Positions 25,673-37,000 of a stretch of 64,000 nucleotides of DNA are shown one piece after another. The notes under the pieces were generated by a model. The model was not told where the DNA came from and did not search any database. It saw only the letters and a program-made list of their open reading frames with translations. The translations under genes were made by a program, and so were the position numbers. The DNA comes from Shewanella sp. HN-41. GTDB taxonomy: Bacteria; Pseudomonadota; Gammaproteobacteria; Enterobacterales; Shewanellaceae. Every line of letters starts with the position of its first letter. The stretch's first letter is position 1. The DNA is taken from the NCBI RefSeq assembly GCF_000217915.1, contig NZ_AFOZ01000040.1, positions 142,297 through 206,296 of the forward strand, given 5' to 3'.

Positions 25673-28270
25673 TTACACGGCAGATTGGAAGATCACTTCC
25701 GATGCTTTTTTAGTGTAAGAATCGATTTGGTCGAAGTTCAAGTAACGGTAAGTGTCAGCCGCAGTTGCGTCTAACTCTTTCGCGTATTCTTGATATTCTT
25801 CAACCGTTGGTAGACGACCCAATAGCGCTGCAACTGCCGCTAATTCCGCAGAAGCTAAGTAAACGTTAGCACCTGTACCTAAACGGTTCGGGAAGTTACG
25901 GGTAGAAGTCGATACCACAGTCGAACCTTCGGCCACACGTGCTTGGTTACCCATACACAGTGAACAACCTGGGATCTCGATACGGGCACCTACGCGACCG
26001 AAAATCGCATAGTAGCCTTCTTCAGTCAGCTGATCTCTGTCCATCTTAGTCGGTGGTGCGATCCACAGACGGGTTGGCAGTGTCTTAGCAAACTTGTCTA
26101 ACATCTTACCGGTCGCACGGAAGTGACCAATGTTAGTCATACAAGAACCCACGAACACTTCGTCAATCTTAGTTTGCGCAACAGAAGACAGCAGTACCGC
26201 ATCATCTGGATCGTTCGGCGCACACAGGATTGGCTCTTTGATTTCGTTTAAGTCGATTTCGATTACCGCAGCATACTCGGCATCTTTATCGGCGCTCATC
26301 AGTTCAGGATTCGCTAACCACTCTTCCATGCCTTTGATACGACGTTCGATGGTACGACGATCACCGTAACCTTCGGCGATCATCCACTTCAGCATAGTGA
26401 TGTTTGAGTTCAAGTATTCGATGATAGGTTCTTTGTCTAACTTGATGGTACAACCGGCAGCAGAGCGCTCGGCAGAGGCGTCAGACAGTTCGAATGCTTG
26501 CTCAACTTTCAGTGATTCAAGGCCTTCGATTTCCAGTACGCGACCAGAGAAGATGTTGACTTTACCTTTCTTCTCAACGGTCAACATACCCAGTTCAATG
26601 GCCTTTAATGGGATAGCATGCACCAGATCACGCAGCGTGATACCGGGTTGCATCTTGCCCTTGAAGCGCACTAATACTGACTCAGGCATGTCCAGTGGCA
26701 TAACACCGGTCGCCGCAGCAAACGCCACTAAGCCAGAACCTGCAGGGAATGAAATACCAATTGGGAAACGGGTATGCGAGTCACCACCAGTACCAACGGT
26801 ATCTGGTAATAACATACGGTTTAACCATGAGTGGATAACACCGTCGCCAGGACGCAGAGACACACCGCCACGGTTCATAATGAAGTCTGGCAGCGTGTGA
26901 TGGGTGTTCACGTCAACTGGTTTTGGATAGGCCGCAGTGTGGCAGAATGACTGCATAGTCAAATCGGCACTGAAACCTAAACAGGCTAAGTCTTTCAACT
27001 CGTCACGGGTCATAGGACCAGTAGTATCCTGTGAACCAACAGACGTCATCTTAGGTTCGCAGTATTGGCCAGGACGCACGCCAGCTACGCCGCATGCTTT
27101 ACCCACCATTTTCTGTGCAAGGGTATAACCTTTGCCTGAATCAGCCACATCCTGTGGACGCACGAAGACATCCGATGCGGGCAAACCCAATACATCACGG
27201 GCTTTGTCGGTTAGACCACGGCCAATAATCAAAGGAATACGACCACCCGCGCGAACTTCGTCTAACAGTACTTCAGTTTTGAGGCTGAATTCTGAAATCA
27301 CTTCATCGCTGCCGTGACGTTTAACAACGCCTGCGTAGGGATAGATGTCGATCACATCGCCCATTTCCATCTTGCTCACATCAAGCTCGATAGGCAGAGC
27401 GCCCGCATCTTCCATAGTGTTGAAGAAAATCGGCGCAATTTTGCCGCCTAAGCAGAAACCACCAGCACGTTTGTTAGGTACGAATGGGATATCGTCACCC
27501 ATAAACCACAGCACTGAGTTAGTGGCCGATTTACGTGATGAACCCGTACCCACAACGTCGCCCACATACACTAATGGGAAGCCTTGGGTTTTCAACTCTG
27601 CCAATTTCTTGATTGGGCCGACTGAACCAGCAACATCTGGCTCGATACCATCGCGGGCATTTTTCAGCATTGCTAATGCGTGCAACGGGATATCGGGACG
27701 CGACCAAGCATCCGGAGCGGGAGATAAATCGTCGGTGTTGGTTTCACCTGAGACTTTAAATACAGTGAGTGACACTTTATCGGCCAGTTTTGGACGGCTT
27801 AAGTACCAATCAGCATTCGCCCAAGCTTCAACGACTTGCTTAGCAAACTCATTACCTGCTTCCATCTTCTCAACCACATCGTGGAAAGAATCAAACATCA
27901 GTAGGGTATGAGACAAGGCTTTAACGGCCAATGGTGCGAGCGCGGGATTGTCGAGCTGCGCAATCAGAGGTTCAATGTTATAGCCGCCTTGCATAGTGCC
28001 TAATAACTCGGTAGCACGCTCAGCAGATAGGATAGGTGAGGCAACAGTGCCTTTAGCCACTGCATCTAAGAAAGCAGCTTTAACATAAGCGGCTTCATCA
28101 ACACCGGGGGGAATTCGATTTTCGAGCAGGTCGAGAACGAAAGCCTCTTCACCTGCGGGTGGATTTTGAACCAATTTAACCAGTTCAGCCACTTGATGTG
28201 CATCTAATGGCTTAGGGACTACGCCCTCTGCAGCACGTTCTGCGACGTGTTTACGATATGCTTCTAGCAC
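25673..28270 (-). CDS. acnB: Aconitate hydratase B
   Basis: 865 residues from a GTG start at 28270 behind AAAGAGGAA. This gives [16 protein letters not shown] and exactly the length of E. coli AcnB; the upstream ATG at 28303 would add 11 unrelated residues. It interconverts citrate and isocitrate in the TCA cycle. The 4Fe-4S ligands are visible ([12 protein letters not shown] and [11 protein letters not shown]), as are the HEAT-like N-terminal domain and the [20 protein letters not shown] segment of the swivel domain. AcnB also acts as an iron-responsive mRNA-binding protein when the cluster is lost. Single gene with its own promoter and terminator. Confidence 0.97.
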   Translation of the reverse strand: MLEAYRKHVAERAAEGVVPKPLDAHQVAELVKLVQNPPAGEEAFVLDLLENRIPPGVDEAAYVKAAFLDAVAKGTVASPILSAERATELLGTMQGGYNIEPLIAQLDNPALAPLAVKALSHTLLMFDSFHDVVEKMEAGNEFAKQVVEAWANADWYLSRPKLADKVSLTVFKVSGETNTDDLSPAPDAWSRPDIPLHALAMLKNARDGIEPDVAGSVGPIKKLAELKTQGFPLVYVGDVVGTGSSRKSATNSVLWFMGDDIPFVPNKRAGGFCLGGKIAPIFFNTMEDAGALPIELDVSKMEMGDVIDIYPYAGVVKRHGSDEVISEFSLKTEVLLDEVRAGGRIPLIIGRGLTDKARDVLGLPASDVFVRPQDVADSGKGYTLAQKMVGKACGVAGVRPGQYCEPKMTSVGSQDTTGPMTRDELKDLACLGFSADLTMQSFCHTAAYPKPVDVNTHHTLPDFIMNRGGVSLRPGDGVIHSWLNRMLLPDTVGTGGDSHTRFPIGISFPAGSGLVAFAAATGVMPLDMPESVLVRFKGKMQPGITLRDLVHAIPLKAIELGMLTVEKKGKVNIFSGRVLEIEGLESLKVEQAFELSDASAERSAAGCTIKLDKEPIIEYLNSNITMLKWMIAEGYGDRRTIERRIKGMEEWLANPELMSADKDAEYAAVIEIDLNEIKEPILCAPNDPDDAVLLSSVAQTKIDEVFVGSCMTNIGHFRATGKMLDKFAKTLPTRLWIAPPTKMDRDQLTEEGYYAIFGRVGARIEIPGCSLCMGNQARVAEGSTVVSTSTRNFPNRLGTGANVYLASAELAAVAALLGRLPTVEEYQEYAKELDATAADTYRYLNFDQIDSYTKKASEVIFQSAV

Positions 28271-28369
28271 GGCAACATTCCTCTTTGTTTGGCGCTCTAA
28301 CAACGAAACTGCACGTCTTCTTTATTGAAGCTGACAGTCCGACATGATCGACCCGTATTTCCGGCCTGC

Positions 28370-28398
28370 AGTATACTACAGCTTTGCAAAAGTATGAA
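28370..28398 (-). promoter_or_regulatory. Probable acnB promoter
   Basis: On the minus strand, -35 TTCATA, 17-base spacer and -10 TATACT, about 100 bases before the acnB GTG. The rest of the 434-base acnB-hxpB spacer (28271-28704) is AT-rich; no other site could be supported. Confidence 0.55.
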
Positions 28399-28704
28399 TC
28401 AGGTCACACTCGACGAAAGATGAAATAAGGGTCAAATCCGGCGGCGATACCCAACTTACGGGAAGAATAAAACAAGGGAAATTAGACAATAGTTTGAAAA
28501 CAGATAAAAAACCATACTGAACAGATAGTTAACATGTTTTCACAAATTTGAAATCAAACAAGGATTTTTCAGCACTGTGGCTTAAATAAGCGTAAATATT
28601 TCTCAACTTTGTGGATTTGAGCTTTTAAGATGCAAGGCAAAAACTTACACTCAAGCGCAATTTATCACATGTCTAAGTGATTATCCCTATCCATCGGAGT
28701 ACCA

Positions 28705-29364
28705 ATGACAACCCTTAACGTTCAAGCCGTCATTTTTGATATGGATGGCGTTTTAATTGATTCAGAACCCCTATGGCAACGCGTCGAATATGAAGTGCTA
28801 TCCGCCCTCGGCGTGCCCGTCACCATAGAAACGATTCAACAAACCACTGGGCTACGTATCGATCAATGTGTCGATTATTGGTATCACAAAGCCCCTTGGC
28901 CCGAATACGACAATATGAAAGTCAGCCAGATGATAGTGGATAAAGTCGCCAGTGAAATCCTGATCAGCGGCAAGGCCATGTTAGGTGTCCATGGGGCGAT
29001 TGCCCATTGCCAAGCTCTGGGGCTCAAAATCGGCTTAGCCACATCATCCCCAAATACCATTATCCAAGCGGTATTAACTAGGTTAGATCTTAGTGAAAAA
29101 TTTATGGCAATTGAATCGGCCGAACACCTTATCTACGGCAAACCCCACCCTGAGGTCTATTTAAACTGCGCTAAGACCCTAGGCGTCGATCCCCGCCATT
29201 GCCTCGCCATCGAAGATTCCTTTAATGGCTTGATCGCCGCCCGCGCCGCCAATATGCAAACTGTCGCCATTCCCGCCGCTGAACAAAGGGGTGAAGCTAA
29301 ATGGGTAATAGCACACCATCAAGCAGACACTTTGCTCGATTTACCAAAGATATTAACGGCGTAA
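28705..29364 (+). CDS. hxpB: HAD-superfamily sugar-phosphate phosphatase (YniC/HxpB type)
   Basis: A 219-residue HAD hydrolase of the beta-phosphoglucomutase-like subgroup. Motif I is DMDGVLIDSEP with nucleophile Asp12 and acid/base Asp14, motif II is LATSS, motif III lysine is in YGKPHPEVY and motif IV is AIEDS. A helical cap lies at ~18-85. E. coli HxpB (2-deoxyglucose-6-phosphatase) dephosphorylates several hexose phosphates and is the closest family I recognise. Cytoplasmic. It stands alone, convergent with the M13 peptidase gene across a bidirectional terminator. Confidence 0.85.
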   Translation: MTTLNVQAVIFDMDGVLIDSEPLWQRVEYEVLSALGVPVTIETIQQTTGLRIDQCVDYWYHKAPWPEYDNMKVSQMIVDKVASEILISGKAMLGVHGAIAHCQALGLKIGLATSSPNTIIQAVLTRLDLSEKFMAIESAEHLIYGKPHPEVYLNCAKTLGVDPRHCLAIEDSFNGLIAARAANMQTVAIPAAEQRGEAKWVIAHHQADTLLDLPKILTA

Positions 29365-29460
29365 TAGCCGAGCTAGGTTTTAGATTTCTTTTTGCGGCAG
29401 GATAATTTGATAACATATTTGTCCTGAATATTTCTAATGGCAACCTTTTGCATCCCCGCA

Positions 29461-29491
29461 GTAAAAAGCCAGACATTGTCTGGCTTTTTAC
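29461..29491. terminator. Bidirectional terminator (hxpB / M13 peptidase)
   Basis: A perfect 14-base inverted repeat (GTAAAAAGCCAGAC and complement) with an ATT loop and A/T runs on both sides. Confidence 0.92.
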
Positions 29492-29506
29492 TATTAACTC
29501 AATCTG

Positions 29507-31548
29507 TTACCAGATTTTAACTCTTTCCTCAGGCGCTAAATACATCTTGTCACCTTCTTTCATATCAAAGGCTTTGTAGAAAGCTTCGAGATTACGTGGC
29601 GTACCCATTGCGCGGTAATGGCTAGGTGAATGGGGATCGGTCAACAAACGACGTCCCAGTTCTTCATCGCGGTAGTTACGGCGCCACACTTGTGACCAAC
29701 CCACAAAGAAACGCTGCTCGCCGGTTAAGCCGTCGATCACGGGTGCAGGCTTGCCGTCTAAGCTCATCAGATAGGAACGTGCTGCGACGGTTAATCCACC
29801 TAAGTCCCCGATGTTTTCCCCTAAGGTCAAATCACCATTAACGAATTTGCCCGGCAATGCTTCATAGCCAGAATACTGAGCCGAAAGCTGTTTGCCACGT
29901 TTTTGGAATTCTTCCCTGTCTTTATCCGACCACCAATCACGTAGGTTACCGTCACCATCGTACTTAGCGCCTTGGTCATCGAAACCATGGCTGATTTCAT
30001 GGCCAATCACGGCACCGATACCACCGTAGTTCACCGCATCATCGGCATCCATATTAAAGAAGGGTGGCTGCAGAATGGCGGCAGGGAACACGATTTCGTT
30101 TTTCACTGGGCTGTAGTATGCGTTTACCGTTTGTGGCGTCATGCCCCATTCGGTACGATCGATTGGCTTGCCTAGCTTGTTTAACATATCTTGATATTCG
30201 AACTGGGCATAACGCATATAGTTACCCACCAGCTCGTCGGATTTGATCTCTAAACCCGAGTAATCTCTCCACTTATCTGGATAGCCGATTTTGTAGGTAA
30301 ATTTAGCCAGTTTTTCCTGGGCGGCGACCTTAGTTTCAGGAGTCATCCATTCGAGTTCATTGATGCTGACTTCAAAACCTTTGATCAAGTTTTTGATCAT
30401 GGTTTCCATACGCGCTTTAGCTTCTGGCTTAAAGTATTGCTTAACGTACTCTTCGCCCACGAGCTCGCCTATCACTTGGTCGGCGCCATCAACCGCTTTT
30501 TTCCAGCGAGGTTGCTGCTCTTCGATCCCCATTAAGGTTTTACTCTTAAAAGCGAAGTTCAAATCAACAAAGTTTTTGCTTAACAGCTCGGCATAACTGT
30601 CCACTAAGTGGAACGCGAGATAATCCTGCCAAGCTGCAACGGGGAAGGCATTGAAGTTTGCCCCCAGTTTTTCAAAATAAGAAGGCTGACGCACAACCAC
30701 TTCAGTGACTTTGTCGCCAAAACCGGCGCTCGCTGCAAAGGCATTAAAATCGAACTGACCCGTTAACTGTTGCAGTTCAGCACGATCACGTTTGTTATAG
30801 ACCTTATTCGCATCACGGGATTCAACGCGACTCCACTGACTTTGCGCCAGCATCAGTTCGATCTCCGCCACGTTTTTCGCCGCCCGCTTAGCGTCCTTAT
30901 AACCCGCCTCTGTCAGTATGTCGGTGACATACTTGGCCATCGCTTGGCGATTAGCGGCAAACTTAGGATCATCCTTAAGATAATAATCGCGATCCGGTAG
31001 CGTGAGACCCGACTGGCTTAAATACACCGCATATTGGGTCGAATTTTTGGCGTCGTTATTAACGAAAAACCAAAGGGAATACTAGCACCGCTAGTCAGTA
31101 ACTTACCCATGACTGCGGGTAAATCGGCATGGGTTTTCGCGCTGGCAATATCATTTAATAACGGATTAAGTGGTGTAACACCTAAGGTTTCCAGCAGTTC
31201 GGTATTCATAAAGCTGGCATTAAAGTCACCGATTTTCTGTTCATTAGAGCCCATCGCTGGATTCTTTTTCGCGGCCACTTCATCGATGATCTTTTTCAAT
31301 GCATCTTGGCTTTGATCGTAGAGCACAGAAAATGCGCCGTAGTTAGATTTATCGGCAGGAATGGGCGTATTCGCCAACCATTTACCGTTAACGCTGTAAT
31401 AGAAATCGTCTTGATGGCGAACTGAGGCATCAAAGTTTTGTAATTCAATGCCAGAAACCGCGGCGACTTCAGTTTTAGGCTCGCTGCTGCAAGCGGCTAA
31501 CCCTAAACTCAAGGCGATCCCCAGAGCTAGTGTGCTAATTTTCTTCAT
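29507..31548 (-). pseudogene. M13-family (PepO/neprilysin-like) metallopeptidase lipoprotein, split by a frameshift
   Basis: Two overlapping minus-strand frames (31548-31018 and 31027-29507) make one 680-residue lipoprotein peptidase. The first has a lipobox (GLAAC-S) and the N-terminal M13 domain (FYYSVNGKWLANTPIP). The second has the catalytic part: HEISH zinc motif in VIGHEISHGFDDQG, Glu ligand in ENIGDLGG, and the C-terminal tryptophan of the family (VKIW). Adding one A to the A5 run at 31065-31069 (plus strand) joins them through GFFVNNDAKNSTQYAVYLSQ, a typical M13 sequence. It should cleave small peptides in the periplasm or at the cell surface. As written it is truncated, yet no other decay is seen. 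Confidence 0.88.
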
Positions 31549-31747
31549 TGTTTTCCCCAGCTTCCGTTGAGAGTGTTATTTATTTTCCCGCAAGACCTTA
31601 GCATCTTGCCCTGCCCCGCAGTAGCAAGATTTTGTAAAAGGATATGACATTTTAGCGGCTATTTGGGTTCTTCTCGTCAGATCTATAACTCAAAAAAGGA
31701 ATGATTCTAGCTATGCCCATATTGATTATCTATGGCTAAATCATCGC

Positions 31748-33964
31748 CTAAAAGGCTTTACCTATAAATAAATAGAAGGATTTATCACCCATATCTGTGA
31801 TCCCAAAGCCCAGTGCTGCAGGCCCCATCGATGTATCTGTGCCTACATACAAGCTCGAGGCATAGATCAGATCAGATAGGCTAACATCGGACCTTTCATA
31901 CCAAACATTTCCCGCCTCTAAACTCCAACCTAGATATAAGGGGTAATCCGTCATACCTAAGGCATCACGCCCCAAGTCATACTGATAAATAAAGGCACCA
32001 AAGATTTTATGTGCACCCTCCAGTGAATCTTTGTGATAACCAGACAGGTTTAAGAAGCCACCTAGCTCGGAAAGGTGCAGCGTATTGAAGCCATCATTGT
32101 TATTGGTGGCAAGTGAGGTTTTACCCACAAAAGCATGGTTGCCCACGCTCAATGCCCCTTTCCAGTCGGCCTCAATCTGCACGCTGTATTCATTTTCATT
32201 GTTGTCGACAATATCGGCGAAATCTTCATTGCGCACATAGACGTTGAAGGTGACACGATTACCCGATGTAGGGAAACTGATGCTATCTAAACTATCGTAA
32301 CCAAATTTAAAATAGGCACCATAGGAGCTGAAATCAAAATCCTCAGTGAGCCAGGCATCGTTGACTATCGAACCTTTCTCCGCCACCATCCCAAGCTCAA
32401 CCATGCCCTGCAGGATAAAGTTATACCCGATACCAAGTTCAACAGTATGGGTTCTCTTATCGAAATCGAAGACACGATTGTTATTGTCGTATAACCCCCA
32501 ACTTTGGGTATCGTACTGATAACGCGCACGGCTATAAAACTCCTGATCCCTATCCAAAGGTTGATAAAATTCGGTGGCAAATAACCTTTCAAATCCGAGC
32601 TTAACTTCATTACGCCATTCGCCACCGTTACGGGTGAGATCTGTCATTGTGTAAGCCATATCGAAGGCGATGGCCGAATCATCACTAAAGTCATCCTCCC
32701 AATTAAAGCCTAATTGGAAGTAATTTGGTCCCCATGACTTAGCATGAGTGCTGACTGTGAGTACCCGTCCTTCTTCACCCTCGACAAATTCGGCGTCAAC
32801 ACGCTCAAATTTATTGAGGGAGTAAATTCGTTTTAATGCTTCATTCAGCTCATCTTTAGTGACCGATTGCCCCTCTTTAAGTTCTAAGGTCTCCTTCAAT
32901 AGATTGAGGCTCACCTTAGAGTGGTTATCGAACACAATTTTCTTTATTGGATGGCTCACACCTGCGATAAGCACTTTACCCTTGGCTTGTTTGGCCGCAA
33001 CGTAGGCAGCATATTCCTCGGGGCTCACACTCATAGTGCTCAGTTTATCAAGCTGACTATTGGCGGCCTCTCTACCTAAAGTTAATGCCAGCGGCATGAT
33101 AGTAAAATCTGTGGTGCTTAAGTCATCGATCGCGGGACGGATCAACACATCATTATCTGTCAGCAGTTCCTTTTGTTTGGTGGTGCTGGCATTGGTCAAA
33201 AAGTTAGAAAGCTGATCGAGCACCGCAATCGTACTGTCTAACTTATCTTTTTTGACTAGGGGTGAACCAATGTCCACGGCGATAATAATATCGGCACCCA
33301 TAGCCTTAACCACATCGACGGGCATATTGTTGGCAATACCGCCATCGACGAGCAATTTGCCATCGATTTGTGTAGGTTGAAGCGCACCGGGGACTGTGGC
33401 AGAGGCCTGCATCGCCTTGACTATGCTACCTTGGGAGATCACTACGGGTAAGCTGGTTTCTAAGTCAGTCGCCACCGCTCGGTAGGGAATGGCTAAATCA
33501 TCAAAATCACCAAACTGACTCACTAAATCCGTTGATTGTCGCAATAGCTGCGACATGGTCTGACCCCGCAGTAAACCGCTAGGCGCCCTCACTTCGCCTT
33601 CGTTGTAGCCGATATTGAGGGGAATATTGTAGCGATCCCTTAGCTGTTTATCTCGATAACTCAACACATTGCGCGGGATAGTATCCGAGTAACCACTGTC
33701 CCAATTGACGCCCATCATAATGGCTTCGACCTCACTCGCACTGTAACCCAGAGAGTACATGCCAGCGACATAAGCACCGATACTCGTACCAGCAACATAA
33801 TCGACTGGAATATGGTGTTCTTCCAATATTTTGAGCACCCCTACGTGGGCCGCTCCCTTGGCGCCACCACCACTGAGCACCAGCCCTATTTTAGGCCGTT
33901 CGGCCGCAATTAGAGGGGTGAGGAATAGACATAAAAAGAGAGAAGCGAGTATTCTACGCATCAT
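31748..33964 (-). CDS. PlpD-like patatin phospholipase with POTRA and outer-membrane barrel (type Vd secretion)
   Basis: 738 residues with a Sec signal peptide (cut after PLIAA). The patatin domain (~25-330) has the oxyanion loop SGGGAKG (31-37), nucleophile Ser61 in GTSIG and Asp207 in DGG, an intact Ser-Asp dyad. A POTRA-like domain (~335-410, GVSHPIKKIVFDNH through INKFERVDAEF-type sequence) leads to a BamA/Omp85-type barrel (~425-738) ending in FLFIGKAF with a C-terminal Phe. This order and length match PlpD of P. aeruginosa (728 residues), the model type Vd autotransporter that delivers a phospholipase A1 to the surface. Single gene. Whether the passenger is released cannot be read here. 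Confidence 0.88.
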   Translation of the reverse strand: MMRRILASLFLCLFLTPLIAAERPKIGLVLSGGGAKGAAHVGVLKILEEHHIPVDYVAGTSIGAYVAGMYSLGYSASEVEAIMMGVNWDSGYSDTIPRNVLSYRDKQLRDRYNIPLNIGYNEGEVRAPSGLLRGQTMSQLLRQSTDLVSQFGDFDDLAIPYRAVATDLETSLPVVISQGSIVKAMQASATVPGALQPTQIDGKLLVDGGIANNMPVDVVKAMGADIIIAVDIGSPLVKKDKLDSTIAVLDQLSNFLTNASTTKQKELLTDNDVLIRPAIDDLSTTDFTIMPLALTLGREAANSQLDKLSTMSVSPEEYAAYVAAKQAKGKVLIAGVSHPIKKIVFDNHSKVSLNLLKETLELKEGQSVTKDELNEALKRIYSLNKFERVDAEFVEGEEGRVLTVSTHAKSWGPNYFQLGFNWEDDFSDDSAIAFDMAYTMTDLTRNGGEWRNEVKLGFERLFATEFYQPLDRDQEFYSRARYQYDTQSWGLYDNNNRVFDFDKRTHTVELGIGYNFILQGMVELGMVAEKGSIVNDAWLTEDFDFSSYGAYFKFGYDSLDSISFPTSGNRVTFNVYVRNEDFADIVDNNENEYSVQIEADWKGALSVGNHAFVGKTSLATNNNDGFNTLHLSELGGFLNLSGYHKDSLEGAHKIFGAFIYQYDLGRDALGMTDYPLYLGWSLEAGNVWYERSDVSLSDLIYASSLYVGTDTSMGPAALGFGITDMGDKSFYLFIGKAF

Positions 33965-34041
33965 AATGGGTTACTTTTTATAGGATACAAATTCGATTTA
34001 TATTAACAAATTTATCTATTTAACCGTCAGTCATATTTTAT

Positions 34042-37000
34042 CTAAATCGACTCAGCTTGATTATCTATCACTAAATAATGTTCAAAGTCACTCACTGACA
34101 TAGGTTTGGCGAAATAGTAACCTTGGATAATATAACACCCTCTGCTAAAGACCTGTTCCAACTGCTCTACGGTTTCAATCCCTTCGGCAACCACATTTAG
34201 TTTTAGGTTACGCGCTAATTCGACAATACTACTGACAATGGCCTGATCGGCGGTGTTAGTCGCAATATCAATCAAAAATGAACGATCGATTTTCAAAGTA
34301 TTCACGTCAAAGTGACGCAAATAGGCCAGAGAAGAATATCCTGTCCCAAAATCATCGATGGCGACTTCAATACCTAAGGACTTTAATTGGGTCAAATGGC
34401 TCTTTGCTACTTGCAACTCTTTCATCAATACCCCTTCGGTAATTTCGAGCCCTAGGGATGAGGTTGGCATCTGAGTTTCTGCAAGTATCTGCTTTATGCC
34501 CTCGATAAAATCGGATTGGCGGAAATGAATCGCCGATATATTGACCGATAATTTGAATGGTTCAGCACAAGTCTTTACCCATTTAGCCCCATGTATACAG
34601 GCTTGGCGCAAAACCCAACGATCGATCTCAACAATCAAGCCACAGGCTTCCGCTACCTTAATAAAAATATCGGGGCGAATAAATCCTTCCTTCGGATGCC
34701 GCCACCGGATCAAAGCCTCCATTCCGATAAATCTATCACCACGTAAAATATCAATTTGTGGTTGATAATAGAGTTCAAACTCCTCTCGTTCGATGGCTTT
34801 GCGTAGATCGGCTTCTAGGCGTAAATGGTATAGCGCCTGGGCATTGCGTTCCGACGAGTAATATTTAAAATTACCCCGTCCCTCCTCCTTGGCGTGGTAC
34901 ATGGCGAGGTCGGCATTCTTGATAAAGGCTTCGGGCTGCACCGCATCATCGGGCCAAATACTGATACCAATACTGGTCGAAATGTAAAACTCCCGACCAA
35001 ACAGTTTAAAGGGTGCCTTTATTTGTTCTAAAAGTCGTTCTGCCAAATGATTAATCTCATCTAAACTATTGGCATTTTTCAATAAAATAACAAATTCATC
35101 GCCACCAAACCGACAGAGTAAGTGCTCACTGCCTATGCATGATTGAAGACGATTAGATGCCTCCACCAGCAAGGCATCTCCCATGCTATGACCATAGGAA
35201 TCATTAACATGCTTAAATCGATCGAGATCGAGGAATAATAATGCGAGCTTATCACCCGTTTGCAGTGCCACCTGTATCGACTGTAACAAACGGCTCGAAA
35301 ACAAAGATCGATTGGATAATCCCGTCAGTACGTCATAATTTGCCAATCGCCGCAAATCGGCCTCTGTCCGTTTTCGCTCTGTAATATCTGAAAATACAAC
35401 GACATAATGAACTATATTTTCATGTGCCGAATGCATAAGCGACACATTGAGCCATACTGGGCACAGCAACCCACTCTGCCCCACTAATTCCCGTTCCCCC
35501 GTCCAAGAGGTGTCTTGCCCAAGTAACTGAGCCACTTCGGTAGAGAGGCCATCCTTCATTTGCACAAATTGGGAAAATGATTGACCGACTAAATCCGTTT
35601 GTTCAGTGCCGATAATATGCTGCGCCGCATGGTTCGCAACCCGAATATTTTCATCGGCATCCAAAATCAACACGCCTTCAGATGTATTTTCAAAGGCTTG
35701 CGCAAGCAAATTCACTTCATCTTCAAGCTTACGCTGCAGAGTAATATCACTATAAATACCAGCGACTCGCTCTATTTCATGGGTTTGCTTATTACGAGCA
35801 ACAGGACGTCCCCTAACCCTTAACCAGCCCCAGCTTCCATCTTTACGCTGGTAACGATATTCGGCCTCGAAACGGTCCTGCTCACCCGCCAACATCTTAT
35901 TCCACTGCTCGAGGGTCTGATTTTTATCCTTTGGATGTATAGGTAACTCCTCGAGTGGAACGACAATTTCATTTGCATGGGTGCCCAGTACGGCCCCCCG
36001 ATTATCCAGATAAAAGCGTTGAGTATCCTTATGCCACTCCCATAGATCAGAATCACTACCGCGCAAAGACTGTCTAAGTCGATCATCACTCTCTGTCAGT
36101 GCTTGGTTCATATTCATAAAAGTGCGCACTTGCCGTTGCCGATACCAAGCCAAGCTCAGCGCAATAATAGAAAAGAACACTAGCAACACGCCTTTAAATC
36201 CTTGAGTTAACCACCAATGCTGCTTGACGGAGAAGGGATAGGAAAAAGGTTTATCGGACCATATTCCATTGGCTTGACTCAGGATATCTAAAACATACTG
36301 CCCCGCCGCTAAGCCTGCGAGGTTGATCTGTGACTCGCCTTGCAGCAAAACATAATGACCCTCCTCGCCTTGATAACGTAAACGGTACTTAAATTTAATT
36401 GGAGAATCATCAAGATAATCTAAATTGGTGATCTGCAAGCTCACCATATTGGCATCGGGCTTGATGGTCATCATGGGCTTTGGCAGAAGCGACACCTCAG
36501 TAGCGTTATCGTAATAAACGGAAACGGACTCGAGCATCACATGATCATCGGTAATACGGTTGACAAGTTTATCCACATCCAAGTGCATAACCCCTTCGGG
36601 CGTGCCTAAATAGAGGCCCGAATTGGGGGAATAAAAATAAGATCCCTCATTCATCTCATCGGAAATAAAACCGTCGAGCTGATTGAACACAGCAATGCTG
36701 CCTGTCTGTTTATCTTGACTAATAAGGGAATCGGCACAGGCGATTAAATTAGCATTCTCTGTCTTTTGGATAAAAAATACTGAGCTGCAATTGACCTGCC
36801 ACTGGGAAGTTAAAGATGTTAACTTCCCCTTCTGTTGCTGGTATTCGAATAAGCCTTTTTCATAGGTACCAAACCACATCACCCCAGGTGACATTTCTTC
36901 CAAATGGCTTACCGTAGGTGTTGAAGCTAAGGCGCTAAATAAGCCCATTTGATTATGGAACTCATTTTGACCATCGATATAGCCAAAGACTTTTTTACCA

